Source: Shewanella putrefaciens (GTDB taxonomy: Bacteria; Pseudomonadota; Gammaproteobacteria; Enterobacterales; Shewanellaceae). From it: a stretch of 64,000 bases of DNA. This document shows, piece by piece, positions 44,478 to 56,722 of the stretch (its first letter is position 1; each line of letters starts with the position of its first letter). The position numbers and the translations under genes were made by a program. The notes under the pieces are model-generated. The model did no database searches. It was not told where the DNA came from and saw nothing but the letters and a program-made list of their open reading frames with translations. Where the stretch lies: the NCBI RefSeq assembly GCF_016406305.1, contig NZ_CP066369.1, positions 4,172,501 to 4,236,500 of the forward strand, in the 5' to 3' direction.

Positions 44478-45065
44478 ATGTCATCAAACACACTGCAAAC
44501 CATCAAAGTCTGGGACCTGTTGATCCGCATATTCCATTGGTCACTCGTCGGCTTTTTCACCTTAGCCTACCTCACTGAAGGCGAAGACGAGTGGATGACC
44601 ATCCACAGTTACGCAGGTTATAGCATCTTAATTTTACTGGTGTTTCGTCTGCTCTGGGGCGTGATGGGTACCCACAATGCGCGCTTTAGCAACTTTATCA
44701 CTCGCCCTAAAGAAGTGCTGGTGTACCTCAAAGGACTCATCACAGGCAAAGCCAAAGACTACATAGGCCATAACCCCGCTGGGGCAATGATGATAGTGGC
44801 CTTGATTGCCAGCATAGCCATCACGGGATTCTCAGGCATGGCTCTATACGCCACCGACGGACACGGCCCATTAGCCACGAGCTTTTTCGCCACTTGGCCC
44901 GAAGGCGCCATAAAAGAAGTCCATGAATTCTTTGCCAACTTCACCGTGTTCCTTGTGGTTATCCATGTTGGCGGCGTCATCGTCAGCAGCCTGTTACACA
45001 AAGAAAACTTAGTCAGAGCCATGGTCACGGGCAAGAAACAACGCCCAGTGGAACAAGAAGATTAA
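44478..45065 (+). CDS. Cytochrome b of the SHP/DHC operon
   Basis: Membrane b-type cytochrome of the cytochrome b561/Ni-hydrogenase cytochrome b family, 195 residues with four to five helices and His residues at helix positions for heme (IRIFHWSLVG, IHSYAGYSILI, KEVHEFFANF, VVIHVGG). It probably passes electrons between the quinone pool and the periplasmic cytochromes encoded next. TAGGAGCG is the ribosome site. Operon order: cytochrome b, SHP, DHC, PepSY, regulator, kinase. Confidence 0.88.
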   Translation: MSSNTLQTIKVWDLLIRIFHWSLVGFFTLAYLTEGEDEWMTIHSYAGYSILILLVFRLLWGVMGTHNARFSNFITRPKEVLVYLKGLITGKAKDYIGHNPAGAMMIVALIASIAITGFSGMALYATDGHGPLATSFFATWPEGAIKEVHEFFANFTVFLVVIHVGGVIVSSLLHKENLVRAMVTGKKQRPVEQED

Positions 45066-45118
45066 TCCGTTAGCCATTTTGCTTAGCAATAAGATATCCA
45101 GCCCAAAAGGAATGCCCT

Positions 45119-45565
45119 ATGAACAGATTAACCAGACACACGAATAAAAGTCGCCTTGCCATTGTCGCAATTTCCACCTTGCTGCTGACTAGCCTTAGCG
45201 TTAGTGCCGCCAACAGTAAAGTGCAAAGCCTGCCACTGAGCGCCGAGCGCATCGGCACGCAACTGCAAAGCTATCAAGCCCAAGGCGCTGGACCCTTTAC
45301 CGCCGCCGCAGGACAAAAGCTTTGGCTACAGGACATAGACGGTCGCAGCTGTGCCAGTTGCCATACCGCCAAAGTCACCGACATGGGCATGCACCAAAAT
45401 ACCCGTAAACCCATTGACCCTATGGCGCCGTCGATTACCGCAGATCGGTTAACCGACTCAGCCAAAATCGAGAAATGGTTTAGCCGTAACTGTAACTGGA
45501 CCTTTAAGCGCGACTGCACACCCCAGGAAAAAGGCGATGCCTTACTCTGGTTAAGCCTGCAATAA
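45119..45565 (+). CDS. SHP-type monoheme cytochrome c (DUF1924)
   Basis: Periplasmic cytochrome related to sphaeroides heme protein, which binds O2 and NO because the sixth ligand is a labile Asn. 148 residues, signal peptide 1-28, single heme site CASCH in GRSCASCHTAKVTDM, and a cysteine pair in NCNWTFKRDC likely to form the family disulfide. Such operons with DHC and cytochrome b are known in Rhodobacter and Shewanella. The physiological substrate is unknown. Confidence 0.88.
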   Translation: MNRLTRHTNKSRLAIVAISTLLLTSLSVSAANSKVQSLPLSAERIGTQLQSYQAQGAGPFTAAAGQKLWLQDIDGRSCASCHTAKVTDMGMHQNTRKPIDPMAPSITADRLTDSAKIEKWFSRNCNWTFKRDCTPQEKGDALLWLSLQ

Positions 45566-45634
45566 CTCATTTAATTAGAGCGATTAATTTCAATACCTTC
45601 CATAGAAGGTAACGGTACAAATAAGGAAGATATT

Positions 45635-46198
45635 ATGACTCAACAAGCACACCCTATTAGCTGGTTCTTAGGTTCATCACTCACAGCCGCGGCATTAGCC
45701 ATTGGCGTTATCGGCATAAGCCTAACCTTAACCGGTACAGGCTATGCGGACGACGGCCATGAACTCAACCGCGCCATTCCACAGAATGCGGAATACACGG
45801 CAGAATGTGGCAGCTGCCACATGGCCTATCCAGCCAATTTACTCCCCGCCGACAAGTGGCGCGCCATTACCGCAAATCTTGAGAACCACTTTGGTGACAA
45901 CGCCAGCCTAGATCCTCAAGTCACTGCCAGAATTGAGGAATATCTGGTTCAACATGCGGCGCAAAATGGTAAGGTGATGAAAAACAGCACGCCGCTGCTC
46001 GCAGGCGCAGGGCCGCAGAAGATCACAGAACAGGCATTTTTTATCCACGAACACGATGAGATCCCAAGGCGTATGGTGCAAGATAACGCTAAGGTCGGCT
46101 CATTCAGCCAATGCAGCAATTGTCACAACCTCGCAGAGAAGGGCATATTCGATGAAGATACCGTTAATATTCCTGGCTTTGGCCGTTGGGATGATTAG
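45635..46198 (+). CDS. Diheme cytochrome c (DHC)
   Basis: Periplasmic electron-transfer partner of SHP, 187 residues. The N-terminal hydrophobic stretch (about 8-36) acts as signal or anchor. Two heme sites: CGSCH in AECGSCHMAYP and CSNCH in QCSNCHN. His and Met residues for distal ligation are present. AGGAAGATATT precedes the ATG. Its last 47 bases are also the beginning of the PepSY gene. Confidence 0.9.
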   Translation: MTQQAHPISWFLGSSLTAAALAIGVIGISLTLTGTGYADDGHELNRAIPQNAEYTAECGSCHMAYPANLLPADKWRAITANLENHFGDNASLDPQVTARIEEYLVQHAAQNGKVMKNSTPLLAGAGPQKITEQAFFIHEHDEIPRRMVQDNAKVGSFSQCSNCHNLAEKGIFDEDTVNIPGFGRWDD

Positions 46199-46457
46199 CA
46201 GTCCAAGCACTGATGCCCACGACGATGATCTTTCCAACAAGGTGGTCGAGTGGGTTAAGGAGGGCAAGGTTTTGCCCTTCGACACCATAATGCAACGCTA
46301 CGAATCACGCCTGCAGGGGCGACTGTTGGACTTAGAAGTCGAGCAGAAACATGGCCGTATCATCTACGAGCTCGAGATCCTCCGCGACGATGGCATAGTG
46401 TATGAAATTAAGATTGACGCCAAAACCGGCGAGTGGCTAAAGGAAAAGGTCGACTGA
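46152..46457 (+). CDS. Periplasmic PepSY protein of the cytochrome operon
   Basis: 101 residues from ATG 46152, with AAGGG upstream; the frame further up overlaps DHC more deeply. Signal peptide 1-22 (TDA), then one PepSY unit with GRLLDLEVEQKHGRIIYELEIL and VYEIKIDAKTGEWL. It overlaps DHC by 47 bases and its TGA overlaps the regulator ATG (TGATG), so it is translationally coupled to the regulator. It probably modulates the kinase. Confidence 0.83.
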   Translation: MKIPLIFLALAVGMISSPSTDAHDDDLSNKVVEWVKEGKVLPFDTIMQRYESRLQGRLLDLEVEQKHGRIIYELEILRDDGIVYEIKIDAKTGEWLKEKVD

Positions 46458-47116
46458 TGCGTTTGCTATTGATTGAAGATGATACCGATCTGGTCGCACG
46501 CCTCATTCCCGCCCTTAACAAGGCGGGTTATACCGTCGAGCACGCCGATAACGGTATCGACGGCGCCTTTTTAGGCGAAGAAGAAAACTTCGAAGCCGTT
46601 ATCCTCGATCTCGGCTTGCCTGGCAAACCCGGTTTACAAGTCCTTGGCCAATGGCGACAAAAGGGCTTGGCTATGCCAGTGCTTATTCTCACCGCCCGTG
46701 ATGCGTGGCACGAACGGGTCGACGGTCTCAAGGCGGGGGCCGATGATTACCTCGGCAAGCCTTTTCACATTGAAGAACTACTCGCAAGGCTCGAAGTGTT
46801 GATCCGCCGCCACTTTGGCCGTGCCGACAATGTGTTGCAGCATGCAGGCGTCTCCCTCGATGTCGACAAACAAGCCGTCACCAATGTCGACGGTGAAGTG
46901 ATAGAACTGACTAAGATTGAATATCGGCTGCTGCATTACTTAATGGTCAATCCCAGCAAAATCGTCTCTAAGTCAGAGCTCAGTGAACGCATTTACGAAG
47001 AAGATCAAATCAAAGACAGCAATGTCATCGAAGTGTACGTCAACCGCCTGCGCCAACGCTTAGGCAAGGATTATATCGAAACCCGCCGCGGCCAAGGTTA
47101 TCGACTCAAGGAGTAA
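46457..47116 (+). CDS. OmpR-family response regulator of the cytochrome operon
   Basis: 219 residues from ATG 46457, overlapping the PepSY stop. Receiver with Glu7-Asp8-Asp9 and Asp51, TARDAWHERVDGLKAGADDYLGKPF, and winged helix ending VNRLRQRLGKDYIETRRGQGYRL. PhoP/QseB-like. Likely binds the three hexamers at 44414-44441, giving a self-regulated operon. Confidence 0.92.
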   Translation: MRLLLIEDDTDLVARLIPALNKAGYTVEHADNGIDGAFLGEEENFEAVILDLGLPGKPGLQVLGQWRQKGLAMPVLILTARDAWHERVDGLKAGADDYLGKPFHIEELLARLEVLIRRHFGRADNVLQHAGVSLDVDKQAVTNVDGEVIELTKIEYRLLHYLMVNPSKIVSKSELSERIYEEDQIKDSNVIEVYVNRLRQRLGKDYIETRRGQGYRLKE

Positions 47117-47120
47117 AGGC

Positions 47121-48437
47121 GTGTATTCACTCAAGGGTTATCTGACGCGCAATTTGTTGATCACGCTCACCTTTGCCATGGTGCTGTTATTGTATTTTCT
47201 GCACCAAGGTATCCAAATCTTAACCCAAGACTTTGTTGCCTCGCGTCTACAACACGATGCCGACAGCCTGATCTCCGCCCTGAATCACAATCCCGATGGC
47301 ACATGGGCACTCACCACCGACCGTTTACCCAATGTGTACCACAGGGTTAATTCTGGACATTATTTTGCGATTCAAATCGGCGAGCAAACCCTGCGTTCAC
47401 GCTCTCTATTCGACCATAACGTGAACATGCCTAAACTGGCAGCGGGTGAGCACCACCAAGCCACTGAATTTGTTGGTAAAGAACATTGGTTGATGTTCAG
47501 TCAAGCCGTTATCAAAGAAGATCAGTTAGTTACCCTGTGGGTGACGGAAGATATTAGCTCGCTTGAACAAACCCAAATCCACTTTTTAGCCTTTGCCAGT
47601 GCGGCGGTGTTACTCACGATTGTCATTTTATTACTAGCGCAATATCAATTACTTAAACGCGGTTTTAAACCCTTAGAGCAGATGCCAGAAGCTATCCGGC
47701 AGATGCGCATCCAAGGGCAAGAAATCAATCCTGACCAAGTGCCGAGCGAGATAGTCCCACTGATCGAAGAGATAGATCGCTTAGTCAATCAATTGGGCCA
47801 GCGAGTACAACGCTCCCGCAATGCCTTGGGTAACTTAGCCCACGAAATGAAACGTCCACTACAAGGGCTGCAGTCCTACCTAGAAAGCCTTCCACCAGAA
47901 CAGAGGAGTGAGGGCAGCAAGGTGCTCGCAAACCTGCACCACATCATTGATAGAGAGCTTAAGCGCACTAAGATTGTCGGCCTGTCCACTCCGGGGCGTT
48001 ATACCGTGCTCGATGACGATCTTGCGCCGCTAATCAAAGTAATGCAGCGTATTTACCCAGACCGCATTATTCACAGCGATTACGCTAGCGGCTTAGTCAT
48101 GCCGTTTGACCGCGATGACTTACTCGAACTCTTAGGTAATTTACTGGATAACGCCTGCAAACATAGCCGCAAAAACATTGAGATCCATATCAGTCAGCAA
48201 AACGTGCCAACCATAGGCTATAGGATAGAAGTGAGTGATGATGGCGAAGGCGTCTCCGATACCGCACTATCAATCATCATTGAGCGCGGCATTCGGCTAG
48301 ATGAAAGCATCCAAGGCCATGGCTTAGGATTGTCTATCTGCAAAGATATCGTCGACAGTTATCAAGGCAAACTCAGCTTTAGCCACGCGCAACAAGGTGG
48401 ACTTAAAGCCAGCGTATTTCTGCCGATCCCGAATTAA
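47121..48437 (+). CDS. Sensor histidine kinase of the cytochrome operon
   Basis: 438 residues starting with GTG 47121, four bases after the regulator stop. Helices at about 11-30 and 155-175 around a periplasmic sensor of about 120 residues; H-box LAHEMKRPLQGLQSYL with His241, where Lys-Arg replaces the usual Arg-Thr as in PhoQ-like kinases; N-box GNLLDNACKHS; G-boxes DDGEGVS and GHGLGLSIC. Partner of the upstream regulator. Signal may be redox or nitrosative, by association with SHP. Confidence 0.9.
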   Translation: MYSLKGYLTRNLLITLTFAMVLLLYFLHQGIQILTQDFVASRLQHDADSLISALNHNPDGTWALTTDRLPNVYHRVNSGHYFAIQIGEQTLRSRSLFDHNVNMPKLAAGEHHQATEFVGKEHWLMFSQAVIKEDQLVTLWVTEDISSLEQTQIHFLAFASAAVLLTIVILLLAQYQLLKRGFKPLEQMPEAIRQMRIQGQEINPDQVPSEIVPLIEEIDRLVNQLGQRVQRSRNALGNLAHEMKRPLQGLQSYLESLPPEQRSEGSKVLANLHHIIDRELKRTKIVGLSTPGRYTVLDDDLAPLIKVMQRIYPDRIIHSDYASGLVMPFDRDDLLELLGNLLDNACKHSRKNIEIHISQQNVPTIGYRIEVSDDGEGVSDTALSIIIERGIRLDESIQGHGLGLSICKDIVDSYQGKLSFSHAQQGGLKASVFLPIPN

Positions 48438-48538
48438 ACGGTATACTCACTCGGCCTGTGCCCACTGAGTTCATCCAAGTCAATAGAGGGGATAATTTGC
48501 TCATTCCCCTCCTTTCCGTAATCAATCTAGAGATTTAT

Positions 48539-49015
48539 ATGAAAGTTATCGACCTAAAATCTGCCCCGCAACACATTCCTCAATTGGCGGAGTGGCATAA
48601 TCAAGCATGGGCACATTTAAGTTCTGCGGATGCTTCAGTCACTACGCTGATTGAGGAAATGAACGAGTATTTAACTGACGCTGCTATGCCTACAATGTTT
48701 ATCTGTGAACAGGCAAATCAAGTAATGGGGTCATCGTCATTAATCGTCGCAGATATGGACAGCCGAACCGACTTAAGTCCTTGGCTCGCCAATGTGTATG
48801 TGAATGCAGCCCATCGAAATAAAGGATTAGGTAAGTTGCTCGTCAATGCCGTCGTTGAGCATGCTAGAGCGATTGGTTTACAGAAAATCTATTTGTTTAC
48901 TGCAGATAAAGCCGATTTTTATCGAGCGCTGGGTTGGTCAAGGATTTCACAGGAAGATTATAAGGGCGAGATGGTCACGATAATGGAGTATGAATTGAGT
49001 CAGCAAAGTGGCTAG
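48539..49015 (+). CDS. GNAT-family N-acetyltransferase
   Basis: 158 residues from ATG 48539; the longer frame to 48458 has no ribosome site. Acetyl-CoA motif VNAAHRNKGLGKLLVNAVVEHA (motif A pattern RxxGxG/A as RNKGLG) and the preceding strand LANVYV. C-terminal FYRALGWSRI is typical. Substrate unknown. Separate from the cytochrome operon by 101 bases, with a hairpin after it. Confidence 0.85.
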   Translation: MKVIDLKSAPQHIPQLAEWHNQAWAHLSSADASVTTLIEEMNEYLTDAAMPTMFICEQANQVMGSSSLIVADMDSRTDLSPWLANVYVNAAHRNKGLGKLLVNAVVEHARAIGLQKIYLFTADKADFYRALGWSRISQEDYKGEMVTIMEYELSQQSG

Positions 49016-49026
49016 GTAAGAGAGCA

Positions 49027-49052
49027 AGCTTCACGACGTCCGTCGTGAAGCT
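49027..49052. terminator. Hairpin after acetyltransferase gene
   Basis: AGCTTCACGACG / CGTCGTGAAGCT around TC, a 12-bp near-perfect stem 11 bases after the stop. No T-run follows, so it could be a terminator of moderate strength or a paired element. Confidence 0.55.
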
Positions 49053-49111
49053 GTACATGCGGGCTAAATATCTAAATGTGATATCCAATACTTAGCGACA
49101 AGCCAATGGCT

Positions 49112-49321
49112 TTAGTCAATTTCTATATCCACACCGAAACGATTGGATAGTTGGCGTTGCTCGTGAAGAATTTCAATTCGGCGGCGAGTGTCTTGGGTTA
49201 ACTTGTCTTTGAGGCGCAAACCACTGGTAATGGCGGCTTTTTTGGCTTTCTTGCTCTTCATCGGCAAATCAGTTGCCGTTGCATCCGTGGGACTCTCGAT
49301 GGCTTGAGATTCGATAGACAT
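49112..49321 (-). CDS. Small basic conserved-looking protein, 69 aa
   Basis: From ATG 49321 with AAAGGAG in front, 69 residues: a polar N-half (ESQAIESPTDATATDLP), a Lys-rich patch KSKKAKKAA and a helical tail LTQDTRRRIEILHEQRQLSNRFGVDIEID. No family recognised. The excellent ribosome site and codon use support a real gene. The longer frame to 49417 is not needed. Confidence 0.6.
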   Translation of the reverse strand: MSIESQAIESPTDATATDLPMKSKKAKKAAITSGLRLKDKLTQDTRRRIEILHEQRQLSNRFGVDIEID

Positions 49322-49728
49322 AGCTAACTCCTTTAATGAGAACCATAAATAGGCTCTTCCAGTAAATCCCTGCTCAAAACGAACAAACAGGTCATCTTTA
49401 ATGAGTTCATTCGCCATTCACTTTAAGTAACAGCGCATTTGGCGACTCATAAACTTACAATCCATATAACCGACCTAAATCAACAAGATTAGATCACTGC
49501 TGATAGGGTGAAGATGGTCGAGACATGAGGTCGAAATGAAAAACTGAGTATTGATTGACTTCATCGACACAACAGAACCCTAACGAGTCCTAAATTTTCC
49601 GGCGATAAAGCGACATAACAAAGGTAGAAAAAGAACAGGTAATCATGCAGAAAGGTTGGTAAGCTCGAGCGGCAAAACGCTGTTGCGCAACAATTAGGCT
49701 GCGCAACAGTACTACATCTAGCCTAAAT
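49322..49728. other. Intergenic region between small gene and DUF1993 gene
   Basis: About 407 bases. It holds an inverted repeat CTGTTGCGCA / TGCGCAACAG at 49680-49709, 20 bases after the DUF1993 stop on the minus strand and likely part of its end. An open frame at 49590-49781 overlaps the DUF1993 gene and looks non-coding. Nothing else was evident. Confidence 0.55.
49680..49709 (-). terminator. Hairpin after DUF1993 gene
   Basis: Ten-base arms around a ten-base loop; the 5' arm is itself nearly palindromic (GTTGCGCAAC). The minus strand then reads CGTTTTGCC, a weak T-run. Confidence 0.5.
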
Positions 49729-50241
49729 TTACGACTTATATGGCATAGCGCCGAGGTAATCTTTCTTGCCAATTTCAACACCGTTGTGGCGCAAAATCGC
49801 GTAGGCTGTTGTTATATGGAAGTATAAGTTCGGAATCGCATGCTCAATCGCAAACTCATAACCTGTAAGATATTTTCCTTCCCAGCGTGGTTGTGAGACA
49901 TGGATAGTAGCCGCATGAGCAAAATCAGCCTCTTTGAACGTCGCTAAGTAATCCAAAATCGAACTAATACGCGCTTGCAACTCAGCCAGCGTCGTCTCGC
50001 TATCATCATGCTTTGGCACTGTATCTAAGTTATCGGTCAAACGTGCCACGCCAATTTTGGCAGTATCGCAGGCAATTTGGACTTGGCGAATAAGGTTAAA
50101 TTGATCCGGCGCTAAACGTGAGTTTAATAGCACCGCCATATCGACTTTCTTGAGGTTTGCGAAGCATTCGCCCTTTTCAAGAATAACGCTTAAATTTTTC
50201 AGCATCTTGCTAAATTGTACAACCGTTAAATCATAAAGCAT
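49729..50241 (-). CDS. DUF1993 family protein
   Basis: 170 residues from ATG 50241 (the longer frame adds 25 residues without support). Helical DinB-like fold with the family segments LNSRLAPDQFNLIRQVQIACD, FKEADFAHA and GYEFAIEHAIPNLYFHITTAYAILRHNGVEIGKKDYLG. Function unknown; related to DinB-type metal-binding four-helix proteins. Monocistronic, minus strand, downstream region carrying a hairpin. Confidence 0.87.
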   Translation of the reverse strand: MLYDLTVVQFSKMLKNLSVILEKGECFANLKKVDMAVLLNSRLAPDQFNLIRQVQIACDTAKIGVARLTDNLDTVPKHDDSETTLAELQARISSILDYLATFKEADFAHAATIHVSQPRWEGKYLTGYEFAIEHAIPNLYFHITTAYAILRHNGVEIGKKDYLGAMPYKS

Positions 50242-50599
50242 GGCATAGACCTCATTGATGGACGCTACAAAACTGCAGCACTTAAGACTATCTTGGGGCA
50301 AATAACTCAATTTCAATCATTCTTGAAATTTAAGTATCTGCTTAATAATAAACACTTCAATATAAACGATATTAAGTCAATTAAGGCGAGAAAAAGATAG
50401 ACGTTACCAGTAGGGATGAGATTAAAATTCTCTCGGACTGATGCGAATAACAATAACGTACACTCGTAGGAATTGGGATGGCTGGGTATGACGATAACCA
50501 TGTGCTTCGAGCCCGAAGCATGTGCGTCACTGACACGAATTATCCGCGACGCCATAACGAAAAAAGCCTCATCTTTCGATGAGGCTTATCTCTTAATGT
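50242..50599. other. Region between DUF1993 gene and rRNA operon
   Basis: About 358 bases. It holds the rRNA-operon terminator and, at 50499-50524, an imperfect hairpin with core GCTTCG/CGAAGC that can extend by wobble pairs. Otherwise no gene or signal was evident. Confidence 0.5.
50560..50587 (-). terminator. rRNA operon terminator
   Basis: Minus strand GCCTCAT / ATGAGGC with loop CGAAAG followed by six T, about 13 bases after tRNA-Asp. Confidence 0.92.
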
Positions 50600-50676
50600 T
50601 GGCGGAGCGGACGGGACTCGAACCCGCGACCCCCGGCGTGACAGGCCGGTATTCTAACCAACTGAACTACCGCTCC
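50600..50676 (-). tRNA. tRNA-Asp (GTC)
   Basis: 77 bases with CCA encoded. Acceptor GGAGCGG pairs with CCGCTCC, D arm TAGTTCAGTTGGTTAGA, anticodon loop CTGTCAC with GTC, T arm GGGTTCGAGTCCC. Distal tRNA of the rRNA operon, 36 bases after 5S. Confidence 0.97.
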
Positions 50677-50712
50677 TTTAGACTAACGTTTACACGTTAA
50701 CCTAAATTAGGC

Positions 50713-50830
50713 GCTTGGCGATGACCTACTCTCACATGGGGAGACCCCACACTACCATCGGCGCGATTGCGTTTCACTTCTGAGTTCGGGATGGGATCAG
50801 GTGGGACCACAATGCTATTGTCACCAAGCA
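50713..50830 (-). rRNA. 5S rRNA
   Basis: 118 bases; ends TGCTTGG and CCAAGC pair, and the internal CCGAACTCAGAAGTGAAACG is the typical 5S loop. Third rRNA of the operon. Confidence 0.97.
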
Positions 50831-51003
50831 AATTCGTTTTAAACAAGACTCGAGAGCGCACTGCGTGCTGCTAGATTCTAGGAACTAAAATCTGCTCTTA
50901 TCTTATTTAATAATTCGGAAAGCTGTTTGTTTTTTGAGTCAACACTTCATTAAGTGCATATATTCTGTCTAAGTTCGCTTAGCAAAACCCATCTGGGTTG
51001 TAT

Positions 51004-53895
<2,892 letters not shown>

Positions 53896-54410
53896 ATACA
53901 ACCCAGATAGGTTTCTTTTCGCTTGTCAGGCCTTACGCTGTCGTTATTGTGAACCTCATTCGTCAGTCATGTAGCGCTGCTACACTCCTTCCTCATTCGC
54001 TTCACGGCTTAGACATCGTTTCGTCTGACTGCGCTTATCTCGTTCACACAAGATAAGAAATACTCTGAGTCGCATTGCGACCAGCTTGGTTTTACTTGTC
54101 TCATCTTCGACCAAGAAGATGGACTCGCCTTAGACTTGAATATTCAAGACACTTAATAAAGTGTTTGAGAACTCAATGTTCAATGCTTACGCATTAAACT
54201 TTTTTCGTATCAACACAACGACAGACATCATTGTGTTTAATACTATCAGCTTTCCAAATTGTTAAAGAACAAGCATCGTCGTTAAGACGTGCCACTCGCT
54301 CTACAAGAACAAGTTATCTGTGTGAACACTCAAAAACACGGATGTTTTTGTGTCGACTCGGCACGGATGCCATGTTGTCGACCCAACAAGCGTAAGTTAG
54401 TCGTATAGGT
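53896..54410 (-). other. 16S-23S spacer without tRNA
   Basis: About 515 bases. No tRNA was found: there is no T-loop GGTTCGA or CCA-flanked acceptor. A boxA-type antitermination element (TTCTTTAACA) lies at 54260-54272. ATCTGTGTGAACACTC at 54316-54331 pairs with the leader sequence at 56125-56140, and the sequence at 53889-53908 pairs with 50991-51010; these are the RNase III processing stems of 16S and 23S. Confidence 0.85.
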
Positions 54411-55952
<1,542 letters not shown>

Positions 55953-56351
55953 AAGTTTTGTTGCTTCCGTCTTGCGACTTCAGCGGCTCAATGAATTCTG
56001 ATTTTTTTGTTACTGCTTTCACAGCAACAAACTGTACATATTGCTATGAACACTCTTCATCATTGATTTAATTCTTTGACTGCCAACCCTAAGGCTAAGC
56101 AGTTTCGATTAACTCAACACCTGTGAGTGTCCACACAGATTTCTTGTTTTATCTTGTTAAAGAACGTTGACCACATACCGTTTAGGCGGGTCGGGCTGAT
56201 GCTTCATCAGCTCAGGGTCGTGCATTTTACGCATTTCCCGTTTCGCGTCAAGGAGTTTTTGCAAACTTTCTTTTCGCTCATCAATCAGTAAACTCATTGA
56301 TGAACTGTCACATCAGCTGCTTAGCGCCGTCTGCCGTCTCAGTGGATGCGC
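55953..56351 (-). other. rRNA leader
   Basis: About 400 bases transcribed before 16S. It contains a boxA-like element (complement of TGTTAAAGAAC at 56155-56165) and the 5' arm of the 16S processing stem (56125-56140). Confidence 0.75.
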
Positions 56352-56379
56352 ATTATAGGGAGCAGAAGATTTTGTGCAA
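56352..56379 (-). promoter_or_regulatory. rRNA operon promoter
   Basis: Minus strand TTGCAC (56379-56374), 16 bases, TATAAT (56357-56352), then a GC-rich discriminator GCGCATCC, the stringent-control type. The upstream side is A/T-rich like an UP element (TTAAAAAAGCCC and beyond). Confidence 0.88.
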
Positions 56380-56722
56380 GGGCTTTTTTAAGAATTTTTG
56401 TATTTAATTCTGATTATCCAAACTAGCCACATCATACCCACTTGTTACCCCCAGACTTATCCACAAAAGCTAATTTTTAAGGCGTTGCTGATTACTTTTA
56501 TATGCCTAATACATGCAGTAAAGCATGGTTTGCGATATGAGGAGACGTGTTGATATCGGTATAACAAGGTTGAAGATGACTATTGTCCTGTGGATTTTCC
56601 CCCAAGGTACAAAACCGATTTTGTAATCTAGCCTCTTACCTTATATATGCCTATATAAGGTAAGAGGCTGTCCATGATGCTTGCTTATAATAGGAGAAAT
56701 TCGGAAGAATTGAGCAAAGAGC
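56380..56722. other. Region between rRNA promoter and formate dehydrogenase locus
   Basis: About 343 bases, AT-rich next to the promoter. Its one marked feature is the large palindrome at 56630-56669. No gene seen. Confidence 0.6.
56630..56669. repeat. 18-bp perfect palindrome with 4-base loop
   Basis: Arms AGCCTCTTACCTTATATA and its exact complement, loop TGCC. It is 53 bases after the stop of the HTH gene (minus strand). Neither strand has a T-run after the stem, so it is not a standard terminator. It may still block transcription toward the rRNA promoter or be a mobile-element remnant. Confidence 0.75.

Noticed and set aside
49590..49781. 63-codon minus frame beside the DUF1993 gene
   Set aside because: Overlaps the DUF1993 coding end and a hairpin; no Shine-Dalgarno.
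53896..54410. tRNA-Ile/Ala or tRNA-Glu in the rRNA spacer
   Set aside because: No T-arm or acceptor pair could be found on the minus strand.
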